Assembly (NCBI GenBank): GCA_947503135.1
Contig: CANNCQ010000002.1
Location: 90,793-154,792 of the forward strand
Direction: 5' to 3'
DNA length: 64,000 nucleotides
Source of the DNA: an uncultured Aquimarina sp.
Lineage (GTDB): Bacteria > Bacteroidota > Bacteroidia > Flavobacteriales > Flavobacteriaceae
Shown here: one piece after another, positions 8,880-17,403 of the stretch
Position numbering within the stretch: the first letter of the stretch is position 1
How the letters are laid out: every line of letters starts with the position of its first letter
Position numbers and translations under genes: made by a program
The notes under the pieces: model-generated
Database searches by the model: none
Told to the model about the DNA's origin: nothing
Seen by the model: the letters and a program-made list of their open reading frames with translations, nothing else

Positions 8880-10520
8880 TTAAGATTTTTTAGTTTTTGA
8901 CTGAAAAAAGCTAAACACAAAATACCCTAATATCAAAGCAAATACCAAATACTTATAGGATTTTAATTTTCCATCTCCACCAACGGTACTCATCAATCGA
9001 TCCCAGCGTATTTTATTTGCAATACCTTGAGCGTTTTTGTCAAAGCTCATAAATAAAAATACAGGTTTTCCTACTACGTGATTTTCGGGCACATAACCCC
9101 AATAACGACTGTCTTCACTATTGTGGCGGTTATCACCCATCAACCAATAGTAATTTTGTTTAAAAGTATATTCGGTTATTGTTTTTCCATTAAGTAATAC
9201 TTGGTTGCCAACTACAGAAATTTTGTGAGGTAGGTTCATTTCTGAGCCTTCATATACTTCAATAATTCGCTTATAAAAAGGAATACTTTGTGGAGTAATA
9301 GCTACTGTTTTTCCTTCTTCAGGGATATAAAAAGGCCCTAGCTGATCTTTATTGGCCATGTTTCCTCCGATATAAGGAAATATTTCAGATTCGGTATAAT
9401 CTTTAGGTGCTATAATTCTTTCTACGGAAGTAACGTATGATAATTTTTTTAATCTTCTAACACTGTTTTCTGTTAAAGCACTTAAAACAAACCTGTTTGC
9501 AGGACTAGTAACTCCATTCAGTTCGTTTTGTTTTGAATACACTCCACCACTCACATAATTTCCTTCATTGCCTTGGCCATATACCGGATCAGTAACATCT
9601 AAGCTTTTATATAACGTTTTTAAGTTTAAACCCTTGCCATTTGTGGTTACTATGTAAGAATACTGAGGTTTCGCTTTTTGAGGTAACTTTAGTGGCTCGT
9701 TATTTACAAATATTTTACCGTCTCTAATTTCCAAACTATCACCAGGGATACCTACACAACGTTTTACGTAGTTGGATTTTTTGTCAATTGGCTTATAATA
9801 ATATTTGCCGTCTCCGTATTGTTGAAATGCGTTAACTGTATCTACAGGCCAGTTAAAAACTACAATGTCACTTCGTTTAATTTTTTGAAAACCGGGTAAT
9901 CTAAAATAGGGTAATTGAATTTTAGGTAAATATGACTTTAGTTTAGTTGCAGGAATGGTATCGTGTACCATAGGGAAAGAAACTGCTGTCATTGGAGTTC
10001 TTGCACCATAATGAAATTTACTTACAAATAAAAAGTCTCCAACTAATAATGTTTTTTCTAGTGAAGAGGTAGGTATGTTATAAGGTTGCATTACATAGGT
10101 GTGGACTATTGTGGCTGCAACAACAGCAAATAATACAGAGCTTACCCATTCGCCAACAGCTGTTTTGGGCTGTAAACTTCGGTCTTTTATATGTTGTACA
10201 TCCTGAGTGTAATTTACATAGTAAATATAAAACCCAAAAGTCACTACTCCTAAAATGGTATCTACAGTACTATTTTTTCCGAAGCTCCGTAAGGTTTCTA
10301 CCCAAATTATAGGCAGCATAATTACATTAATTACAGGGATTAAAAGCAAAATAACCCACCCCCAATGGCGGTTTATTATTTTAGTTAATATATAAGCGTT
10401 GTAAACAGGTACAGCAGCCTCCCATGCTTTAAAACCGGCTTTTTGGTATAACTTCCAAGTTCCTAAAAAGTGAATGAGTTGAATTACTAAAAATATGAGT
10501 ACCCAGTCTGTTAATGTCAT
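8880..10520 (-). CDS. lepB: Signal peptidase I, Bacteroidota-type long form
   Basis: 546 residues. The first 110 or so carry three or four membrane segments of the DUF5684 type (for example VILLLIPVINVIMLPIIW), an addition typical of this phylum. The S26A peptidase follows: membrane anchor near 126-142, catalytic Ser153 in PTSSLEKTL (Leu where most enzymes have Met), general base Lys253 in NYVKRCVGIPGD, and the C-terminal MGDNRHNSEDSRYWG box. A large insertion between the lysine box and the last box is also usual in this group. A final membrane helix ends the protein. It cleaves Sec signal peptides at the outer face of the inner membrane. Confidence 0.95.
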   Translation of the reverse strand: MTLTDWVLIFLVIQLIHFLGTWKLYQKAGFKAWEAAVPVYNAYILTKIINRHWGWVILLLIPVINVIMLPIIWVETLRSFGKNSTVDTILGVVTFGFYIYYVNYTQDVQHIKDRSLQPKTAVGEWVSSVLFAVVAATIVHTYVMQPYNIPTSSLEKTLLVGDFLFVSKFHYGARTPMTAVSFPMVHDTIPATKLKSYLPKIQLPYFRLPGFQKIKRSDIVVFNWPVDTVNAFQQYGDGKYYYKPIDKKSNYVKRCVGIPGDSLEIRDGKIFVNNEPLKLPQKAKPQYSYIVTTNGKGLNLKTLYKSLDVTDPVYGQGNEGNYVSGGVYSKQNELNGVTSPANRFVLSALTENSVRRLKKLSYVTSVERIIAPKDYTESEIFPYIGGNMANKDQLGPFYIPEEGKTVAITPQSIPFYKRIIEVYEGSEMNLPHKISVVGNQVLLNGKTITEYTFKQNYYWLMGDNRHNSEDSRYWGYVPENHVVGKPVFLFMSFDKNAQGIANKIRWDRLMSTVGGDGKLKSYKYLVFALILGYFVFSFFQSKTKKS

Positions 10521-10566
10521 TATCGTTTTTTTTAATGTAAATTGTAAAAGTTGGCTTATGATTAAA

Positions 10567-11271
10567 CTAAAGCCCTAAAACATCTTTCATGCTAAACACT
10601 CCTTTTTTACCTGCAAGCCATTCGGCGGCAACAACGGCTCCTAAAGCAAATCCATTTCGGTTATAGGCGGTGTGTTTTATTTCTATTTCATCTACTTCGC
10701 TATGGTAGGTAATGCTATGTGTTCCAGGAACATCACCAACACGTTTAGCGGTTATGGTTAATTCATCTGCGGCACTTTCATATAACTTCCAATTTTTTAA
10801 TGTGGTATTTTCGATTACTCCTTCAGCTAAACTAATTGCTGTACCACTAGGAGCATCTAATTTTTTAGTATGATGAATTTCTTCACTTGTTACACTATAT
10901 CCTTTACTAAGCATAGGATTCATTAATTGAGCAACCTTTTTATTAATTTCAAAAAAAAGATTTACGCCCAAACTAAAATTAGAAGCGTAAATAAACCCAC
11001 CGTTATTTTGTTTGCAAAGATCAATCATTTCGTCGTACTGATCCAACCAACCGGTTGTTCCGGAAACTACAGGGGTGTTTCCTTTAAAACAGTTGGTGAT
11101 ATTACCAACTGCAGCTGTAGGGATACTAAAATCTATAGCGACATCGGCAACAGAAATGTCGTATTTAGTAGTTTTTTGATCTACTTTTAGTACAATTTCA
11201 TGTCCTCTTTCTATAGCAATTTTTTCTATTGCTTTACCCATTCTTCCGTACCCTAAAAGTGCTATTTTCAT
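10567..11271 (-). CDS. dapB: 4-hydroxy-tetrahydrodipicolinate reductase
   Basis: 234 residues, slightly short for DapB but normal for Bacteroidota. It has the N-terminal dinucleotide-binding motif GYGRMGKAI (residues 7-15), the SGTTGW loop and the catalytic/substrate box EEIHHTKKLDAPSGTA. It catalyses the NAD(P)H-dependent step after DapA in the diaminopimelate and lysine pathway, in the cytoplasm. The gene sits between lepB (46 bases) and the DUF5683 gene (84 bases), in the conserved phylum-specific order. Confidence 0.95.
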   Translation of the reverse strand: MKIALLGYGRMGKAIEKIAIERGHEIVLKVDQKTTKYDISVADVAIDFSIPTAAVGNITNCFKGNTPVVSGTTGWLDQYDEMIDLCKQNNGGFIYASNFSLGVNLFFEINKKVAQLMNPMLSKGYSVTSEEIHHTKKLDAPSGTAISLAEGVIENTTLKNWKLYESAADELTITAKRVGDVPGTHSITYHSEVDEIEIKHTAYNRNGFALGAVVAAEWLAGKKGVFSMKDVLGL

Positions 11272-11355
11272 TTATTAAAGTCTTAATTGCTAAGATTATA
11301 TTTTATATACTCTAGTAAAATCAAATTTACAAAGAGGAAATTGAATAATTTGATT

Positions 11356-12066
11356 TTAAAACTGATACTTTAAGGCTAAACCATAATTTACATTAGGAAA
11401 TAAATCAGTTTGATTTATTTGGACCTTTGGAGCAACAGTTAAATTTTCATTTAAGTTATATTGTTGTAAATGTGCTGTAACATTAGCGTCTATGATATTT
11501 AAAGCATAAATACCTATAGTTATTAAAATTGATAATTCCTGTTGTTGTCTAAAGGTTCGTTGAGCTCTTACTAAAGCTTCTTCATCTAAAAAGGTCAGAT
11601 TTTCGTTAGGTACACCACGAAGCCTATCCTTAAAAACATCCCGTACATCATTTAATTGATTCCTATTCCACAATGCTATTCCAACTCCAGTTCCTAATGC
11701 ACCATATACAATGGGGATTTTCCAATATTTACCAGTGTAAGCCTGACCTAAGCCTGGCATTATTGCTGAGTAGAAAGCGGCTTTGGATGGAGCTAAAGCA
11801 TCGTAAGGTCTAATGTTTTTAATGCGTCTTTCTTCTCTTTTGGCAATGCGTATTTTTTTATTAGCAAGTCTTTTAACTTTTAAAATAGAATCTTTTTTAC
11901 TACGCTGTACCTGTTTTATAGAATCACGTTGAGTCCAAGTTAATTTTTTTTTACTTGTTAGTATAGTTAAGGTATCTTTTTTAGACTCAGAAATTTTTTC
12001 ATTTTGAGCTAAGCCATTAAATATTCCTAGAAAGAGAAAAACAATAAGAGATATTAGTTTAGTCAC
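11356..12066 (-). CDS. DUF5683 family exported protein (GTG start inside parB)
   Basis: 236 residues from a GTG at 12066, eight bases inside the 3' end of parB. Starting there exposes a clean signal sequence (VTKLISLIVFLFLGIFNGLAQ), whereas any earlier start would read through parB sequence in another frame. A highly basic stretch (about 45-85, KRSKKDSILKVKR) precedes a hydrophobic part with AFYSAIMPGLGQAYTGKYWK, the hallmark of DUF5683. The C-terminus (YGLALKYQF) ends like an outer-membrane strand. The function is unknown. It is translationally coupled to parB. Confidence 0.85.
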   Translation of the reverse strand: MTKLISLIVFLFLGIFNGLAQNEKISESKKDTLTILTSKKKLTWTQRDSIKQVQRSKKDSILKVKRLANKKIRIAKREERRIKNIRPYDALAPSKAAFYSAIMPGLGQAYTGKYWKIPIVYGALGTGVGIALWNRNQLNDVRDVFKDRLRGVPNENLTFLDEEALVRAQRTFRQQQELSILITIGIYALNIIDANVTAHLQQYNLNENLTVAPKVQINQTDLFPNVNYGLALKYQF

Positions 12067-12961
12067 GCTGTAGTAACTTGAGTATTCGGTTAAAATCTTC
12101 TTTTGAAGAAAATGGAATAGTAATTTTACCTTTGCCATTAGCCGCCGACTTCACATTAATTTTAGCTCCAAAAAAATTAGATATTTTTGAAGATCCTTCA
12201 GAAATAAACTGAGGTGTTGTAGCTGTTTTGGCTATTGAAGGCGATTTGCTATTCTTGTTAGAAAGACTTCGAACAAGTTCTTCTGTTGCACGAACAGAAA
12301 GAGAATTGCTAATTACTTTTTCGTAAGCTTCGAGTTGTGTATCATGATCTTCTATGTTAATTAGCGCTCTTCCATGTCCCATTCCTAGAAAACCATCTCT
12401 CATTCCTGTTTGAATGATGGGGTCCAGTTTAAGAAGACGTAAATAATTAGTAATAGTAGATCTTTTTTTGCCAACACGATCGCTCAGTTGCTCTTGTGTT
12501 AAATCTATTTCGTCGATTAAGCGTTGGTATGATAAAGCTACTTCAATGGGATCTAAATCTTGGCGTTGGATATTTTCAACCAAAGCCATTTCCAACGATT
12601 CATTGTCGTTAGCAATTCGAATATAAGCAGGAATGGTTTCTAGCCCTGCAATTTTTGAGGCTCTAAAACGACGCTCACCACTTACTAATTGAAATTGATC
12701 ATAACCTAACTTACGAACGGTAATAGGTTGTATAATTCCTAATTCTTTTATAGAAATTGCTAATTGCTGAAGCGCTTCTTCGTTAAAACTTGTTCTAGGT
12801 TGAAAAGGGTTAACCTCAATAGTATTAAGATCAAGTTCTATAATGTTACCAACAACTTTATCTGCATTTTTGTCATCTGCAGATTTAATATCATTTTCAG
12901 GATCTTTTAATAATGCGGATAACCCACGACCCAATGCTTGTTTTTTTTTCGCTTTAGCCAT
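12059..12961 (-). CDS. parB: Chromosome partitioning protein ParB
   Basis: 300 residues. Order: basic N-terminus with GRGLSALL (10-17), the ParB CTPase region with NPFQPR (51-56), GERRFRAS (95-102) and ENIQRQDLDPIE (129-140), then the helix-turn-helix (about 155-178), and a C-terminal dimerisation segment. It binds parS sites and spreads along DNA to place the origin region. Six bases separate it from parA upstream. No parS-like 16-bp palindrome was found by eye near the genes. Confidence 0.96.
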   Translation of the reverse strand: MAKAKKKQALGRGLSALLKDPENDIKSADDKNADKVVGNIIELDLNTIEVNPFQPRTSFNEEALQQLAISIKELGIIQPITVRKLGYDQFQLVSGERRFRASKIAGLETIPAYIRIANDNESLEMALVENIQRQDLDPIEVALSYQRLIDEIDLTQEQLSDRVGKKRSTITNYLRLLKLDPIIQTGMRDGFLGMGHGRALINIEDHDTQLEAYEKVISNSLSVRATEELVRSLSNKNSKSPSIAKTATTPQFISEGSSKISNFFGAKINVKSAANGKGKITIPFSSKEDFNRILKLLQRD

Positions 12962-12967
12962 AAATCC

Positions 12968-13732
12968 TTACTTGTTTTTTTCTATGATTTCGTTAGCTAA
13001 ACTTAAATAATTAGTAGCTCCTTTACTTGAAGCATCATAATTTATAATACTTTCACCGTAACTAGGGGCTTCGCTTAATCGAACATTTCTTTGAATAATG
13101 GTTTTAAAAACCATATCACTAAAATGTTTTTGAACTTCTTCAACGACTTGATTGGATAAACGCAAGCGAGAATCGTACATAGTTAAAAGCAACCCTTCAA
13201 TATCTAAATCGGCATTGTGAATTTTTTGAACACTTTTAACAGTGTTTAAAAGTTTACCCAAACCTTCTAATGCGAAATATTCACATTGAATAGGAATAAC
13301 TACCGAATTTGCTGCTGTTAATGCATTTAGTGTTAATAGACCTAACGAAGGAGCACAATCTATGAGAATATAGTCATAATCATTAACAATAGGAGTAAGT
13401 GCTTTTTGAAGCATATACTCACGATGTTTTTTGTCGACCAATTCAATTTCAATAGCAACTAAGTCAATATGAGCAGGAATTAAGTCAACGTTTGGAGAAC
13501 TCGTTTTTACTATAGTTTCTTTTACCTCAACAGTATGTTCAAGAATTTGATAGGTTCCTAGTTCTACAGAATCAACATCAATACCTAATCCAGATGTAGC
13601 GTTGGCTTGAGGGTCAGCATCAATTAGCAATACTTTCTTTTCTAATACTCCTAATGAAGCTGCTAAATTCACAGAGGTCGTCGTTTTACCGACTCCACCT
13701 TTTTGATTAGCTATTGCTATGATTTTACCCAT
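12968..13732 (-). CDS. parA: Chromosome partitioning ATPase ParA (Soj)
   Basis: 254 residues, a compact chromosomal ParA lacking the N-terminal DNA-binding extension of plasmid types. The deviant Walker A box is KGGVGKTT at 11-18. Other conserved parts are LLIDADPQANATSGLG, DYILIDCAPSLGLLT and the C-terminal RNVRLSEAPSYG. It acts with ParB in origin segregation. It is first in the leftward parA-parB-DUF5683-dapB-lepB-wbqC group, which has no obvious internal terminator. Confidence 0.96.
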   Translation of the reverse strand: MGKIIAIANQKGGVGKTTTSVNLAASLGVLEKKVLLIDADPQANATSGLGIDVDSVELGTYQILEHTVEVKETIVKTSSPNVDLIPAHIDLVAIEIELVDKKHREYMLQKALTPIVNDYDYILIDCAPSLGLLTLNALTAANSVVIPIQCEYFALEGLGKLLNTVKSVQKIHNADLDIEGLLLTMYDSRLRLSNQVVEEVQKHFSDMVFKTIIQRNVRLSEAPSYGESIINYDASSKGATNYLSLANEIIEKNK

Positions 13733-13838
13733 TTTTTTTTGTTTAGTAATAGTTGTAAAAGTACAATTATGAAATTAAAATTTTAAAGTAACAACGTGTA
13801 AATTTTAAAAATCAATAGTCATAATTTCGTTGTATTGT

Positions 13839-14555
13839 TTATTGAGCTTCAGTCATAGAATGATATACATTTTGCACATCTTCATCTTCTTCAAGCTTTT
13901 CTAAAAGCTTCTCTACATCGGCTAATTCATCACCACCCAACTCTTTGGTTATTTGTGGGATACGTTCAAAACCTGAAGATAAAATTTCAATTTCTCTTGA
14001 TTCTAATTCTTTTTGTATCGCACCAAAACTTTCAAAAGGAGCGTATATTAGTACTCCATCTTCATCTTTAAAGATTTCCTCTACACCAAAATCAATAAAT
14101 TCAAGTTCCATTTCTTCTAGGTCTAATCCATCTCCATTAACTCTGAAGTTACAGGTGTGGTCAAACATAAATTCTACAGAGCCAGAAGTACCTAAATTAC
14201 CATTACATTTATTGAAAGCAGCACGCACATTGGCAACTGTGCGATTGTTGTTATCAGTCGCAGTTTCAATTAAAACAGCAATTCCATGTGGCGCATATCC
14301 TTCAAAAAGTACTTCTTTATAATCACCTTGATCCTTGTCAGAAGCTTTTTTAATAGCTCTTTCAACATTGTCTTTAGGCATGTTGGCCGCTTTAGCATTC
14401 TGTATTACAGCACGTAGACGAGAGTTAGAAGCAGGGTCGGGTCCTCCTTCTTTAACAGCCATTACAATATCTTTACCAATACGAGTAAAAGTTTTTGCCA
14501 TGGCAGACCAACGTTTCATTTTTCGTGCTTTACGAAATTCAAAAGCTCTTCCCAT
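13839..14555 (-). CDS. YebC/PmpR family translational or transcriptional regulator
   Basis: 238 residues, full length. The start MGRAFEFRKARKMKRW and the box SRLRAVIQNAKAANMPKDNVERAIKKA are characteristic. The acidic C-terminus (LEKLEEDEDVQNVY) completes the three-domain fold. Members act as DNA-binding regulators, and recent work on the family points to ribosome-associated help on difficult peptide stretches; the sequence does not tell which applies here. It is leftward and single, with its own 106-base gap to parA. Confidence 0.93.
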   Translation of the reverse strand: MGRAFEFRKARKMKRWSAMAKTFTRIGKDIVMAVKEGGPDPASNSRLRAVIQNAKAANMPKDNVERAIKKASDKDQGDYKEVLFEGYAPHGIAVLIETATDNNNRTVANVRAAFNKCNGNLGTSGSVEFMFDHTCNFRVNGDGLDLEEMELEFIDFGVEEIFKDEDGVLIYAPFESFGAIQKELESREIEILSSGFERIPQITKELGGDELADVEKLLEKLEEDEDVQNVYHSMTEAQ

Positions 14556-14711
14556 TATTACTTAATTTAATTTACACAAACATAACGATAAGCCAATTTT
14601 TGTGCAACTATTTTAGGGATACAAAAAGTACAATCTTTCAACAATTATTAGCTAAACAAGTCATTATTAACGAAATTTGATTTGTTTTATAATTTGATAC
14701 AAATAAATAAT

Positions 14712-14987
14712 ATGTTACAGTTTTTTAAAAAATTGAGTTTTCTAGAGGGAATTTCGTTCCTGCTAATACTATTCGTTACTATGCCTTTAAAATATATTTA
14801 TGATTATCCGCAAGCAAATAAAGTTGTTGGAATGATACATGGTGTGTTATTTATAGCTTATGTGGTAATTGCTTTAATGTTAAAGCCAGAACAAAAATGG
14901 AGCTTGAAGGATACAATAATAATTTTATTATGTTCAATTATCCCTTTTGGAACTTTTTGGATGGATAAGAGGTATTTGAGGTGCTAA
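14712..14987 (+). CDS. DUF3817 family small membrane protein
   Basis: 91 residues from the ATG at 14712, chosen over an upstream ATG (14682) because the family begins with the short amphipathic start before LEGISFLLILFVTMPLKY. Two or three membrane segments follow (GVLFIAYVVIALML and IIILLCSIIPFGTFWMDKRY). The LEGxSxLLLLxxxMPLKY pattern is typical of DUF3817 inner membrane proteins. The function is unknown. Divergent from the yebC-type gene; followed directly by the IS remnant. Confidence 0.8.
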   Translation: MLQFFKKLSFLEGISFLLILFVTMPLKYIYDYPQANKVVGMIHGVLFIAYVVIALMLKPEQKWSLKDTIIILLCSIIPFGTFWMDKRYLRC

Positions 14988-15000
14988 TTTTGTTATAAAT

Positions 15001-16123
15001 AAAATGAAAAGAGGCTGTCTGAAAAGACAGTCTTTGTTTTTACAAAAAAGTGTGATTATTCTTAAATTAGGATATGAATTACATCGTTGTTTTTAAGACT
15101 TACAATCAAGATCATTTGAGTCTTTTTACCTCTAGTTATGATGATTTAGTTCCAAAAAAATCATTTTATGTCGCTCAGGAGACAATGAAAGCCTGGTTAC
15201 AATACTATTAATGATTTTAGAGGTAAGTGTTTAAGAGGTTAATTCAAAAAAATATTTGGCCAAGTAGTGCTTCTATTAAATAAACAAGACTATTTTAAGT
15301 TTAAAAGGAATTTATGTTGATGGTACTAAACTAGAAGCTAAATACAACCTTGTTTATGCATAGAGCATCACTGACAAAATACTTAAGTGAACACCACGCT
15401 AGTTTTGAGGCTTCATCCAAAGTAGTCAACACAAATACAGGCTATGCTAGTGAAGAAAATTACCAAGGTTTAAAAGACAAAGGTATCCAAGTTTATTTGA
15501 AATATAATTACTTCTACAAAAAACAAAAAGAAACCAAAATTGGTAAAACAAAACATCCTTTTGGAGCAGATAAGCTCTATTACAATACAGAAACAGATAT
15601 ATATTTACAGCCCAATGGGACAAGCATTGAATCACATGGTAATTTACTCGAGAAACCAAAATAGTTTATAAGCAGATCACCGCTCGTTACAAGGCTCAAA
15701 ACAGACATGGCTCCCAACTAAAAGCACAATGCTATAAAGCTACAGCGAATAGAATTTTGGAATAAGACCATAATTTAATCCGCTCAAAAACCTAAATCAA
15801 ACAAAGGCTTTTAAGTGAAAAAGGTATTGCGCATTATAAGCAAAGAAGCTGTGATGTAGAAGCTATTTTTGGAAATATAAAGCAAAAGAAGAGCTTTAAA
15901 CGCTTTATGTTAAGAGGTATTGAAAAAGTAGAAACCCCAATGGACTTATTACTATGGCATACAACTTAAAAAAAATTAAGTTTAGCCTTGCAAAAGCTAA
16001 CTTACTGTTATAAAATCCAACAAATATTCACTGGAATTTAGAATTAACAACTTGAATTAAAATCAGAATGTAGACAAAAATAAAGACCGCCTAAATTGCT
16101 TTTTAGACAGCCTTTTTATAAAT
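15001..16123 (+). mobile_element. Decayed IS1182-type insertion sequence
   Basis: Imperfect terminal inverted repeats bound the element. The left end has GAGGCTGTCTGAAAAG (from 15011) and the right end, on the other strand, AAGGCTGTCTAAAAAG (16112 downwards). The GGCTGTCTnAAAAG ends and the recognisable transposase pieces inside fit the IS1182 family. TTATAAAT occurs just outside both ends (14993-15000 and 16116-16123) and may be a target duplication, although it is longer than expected. It inserted between the DUF3817 gene and odhB. Confidence 0.75.
15075..15985 (+). pseudogene. IS1182-family transposase, degenerate
   Basis: Family pieces can be read in order but in different frames and broken by stops. 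The start MNYIVVFKTYNQDHLSLF (15075) matches the conserved FKxYNQxQxxLxPP start, and IFGQVVLLLNKQ (about 15250) and IYVDGTKLEA (about 15310) follow. A 104-codon open piece (15350-15664) contains GYASEENYQGLKDKGI and VYLKYNYFYKKQK. The C-terminal RSCDVEAIFGNIKQKKSFKRF (about 15850-15915) comes last. The DDE catalytic core is incomplete, with a large internal loss after the first 45 codons, so the element cannot move on its own. Confidence 0.8.
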
Positions 16124-16142
16124 ATTATTTTTGATTTCGTGA

Positions 16143-17360
16143 TTACAATTCTAATGCCTTAGTAAGGTTATTATCCATTAGTAATTCTTCTGGATTCTCT
16201 AAAGCTTCTTTCACTGCTACAAGAAACCCTACAGATTCTTTACCGTCAATAATACGGTGATCGTAAGATAAGGCTACGTACATAATAGGTTGTATTACTA
16301 CTTCACCATTCACAGCCATAGGGCGTTCAACAATGTTGTGCATACCTAAAATAGCTGATTGAGGAGGGTTTATAATAGGAGTGGATAACATAGATCCAAA
16401 CACACCACCATTGGTAATAGTGAAAGTACCACCAGTCATTTCATCTACAGTAATTTGGCCATCACGAGCTCTTAATGCTAAGCGTTTTACTTCCGATTCT
16501 ACACCTCTAAAAGAAAGGTTTTCTGCATTCCTAATCACAGGAACCATTAGGCCTTTAGGTCCTGAAACAGCAATACTAATATCTTGAAAATCGTTAGCGA
16601 TCATATAGTCACCATCCATCATTGCATTAACCGCGGGGAACATTTTAAGAGCGCGAACACAGGCCAATGTAAAGAAAGACATAAAGCCAAGGTTGACACC
16701 GTGTTTTGACTTGAAGTTTTCTTTATGTTGTTTTCTTAAATCAAATATAGGCTGCATATTAACTTCATTAAATGTAGTTAACATTGCAGTTTCATTTTTA
16801 ACAGCAACCAAACGTTGAGCTACTTTACGACGAAGCATCGAAAGTTTCTTACGTTCTGTACCTCGACTTCCTCCAGATGTTGGAACACCCATAGAAGGTA
16901 CCGCATTTACGGCATCAGCTTTAGTAATTCTTCCATCTTTACCTGTTCCGCTTACCGCAGAAGGGTTAATGTTTTTTTCTGCAAGTACTTTTTTAGCAGC
17001 AGGAGAGGCAGTTCCTGTAGCGTAAGTTTCTTTTTTATCGGAAGCTTTTGGAGCTACAGTTTTAGTTTCTTCTTTTGCAATTTCTTTTTTAGGAGCTTCA
17101 GCCGAACCGCCTTCTGGTTTTGCGGCATCAGTGTCAATTAAACAAACTACTTGCCCTACAGCAACAGCGTCACCTTCTTCAGCTTTTAAGGTAATAATTC
17201 CACTTGCTTCAGCGGGTAATTCTAGAGTTGCTTTGTCACTATCTACTTCTGCAATAGCTTGGTCTTTTTCAACATAATCACCGTCTTCAACTAACCATTC
17301 AGCAATTTCAACTTCGGTAATCGATTCTCCCGGTGAGGGAACTTTCATTTCTAAAGCCAT
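16143..17360 (-). CDS. odhB: 2-oxoglutarate dehydrogenase E2, dihydrolipoyl succinyltransferase
   Basis: 405 residues. Order: one lipoyl domain with the lipoylated Lys43 in [11 protein letters not shown], a flexible Ala/Lys/Glu-rich linker (80-120), a peripheral subunit-binding domain ([18 protein letters not shown], about 120-155), and the catalytic acyltransferase domain ending with [13 protein letters not shown] (catalytic His368, Asp372). It transfers the succinyl group to CoA in the TCA cycle. It lies 43 bases after sucA in the same operon; the E3 subunit gene is elsewhere. Also known as sucB. Confidence 0.96.
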   Translation of the reverse strand: MALEMKVPSPGESITEVEIAEWLVEDGDYVEKDQAIAEVDSDKATLELPAEASGIITLKAEEGDAVAVGQVVCLIDTDAAKPEGGSAEAPKKEIAKEETKTVAPKASDKKETYATGTASPAAKKVLAEKNINPSAVSGTGKDGRITKADAVNAVPSMGVPTSGGSRGTERKKLSMLRRKVAQRLVAVKNETAMLTTFNEVNMQPIFDLRKQHKENFKSKHGVNLGFMSFFTLACVRALKMFPAVNAMMDGDYMIANDFQDISIAVSGPKGLMVPVIRNAENLSFRGVESEVKRLALRARDGQITVDEMTGGTFTITNGGVFGSMLSTPIINPPQSAILGMHNIVERPMAVNGEVVIQPIMYVALSYDHRIIDGKESVGFLVAVKEALENPEELLMDNNLTKALEL

Positions 17361-17403
17361 AGTACTTTATATTTTTCCTTTAAAAGGTCTTTGTATTTAT
17401 AAA

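Noticed and set aside
12059..13732. parS sites near parAB
   Set aside because: No 16-base palindrome of the TGTTTCACGTGAAACA type was found by eye in the flanking spacers.
14993..16123. TTATAAAT as the target-site duplication of the IS remnant
   Set aside because: Eight bases is longer than I expect for IS1182, spacing to the two inverted repeats differs, and the sequence is AT-rich; noted but not claimed.
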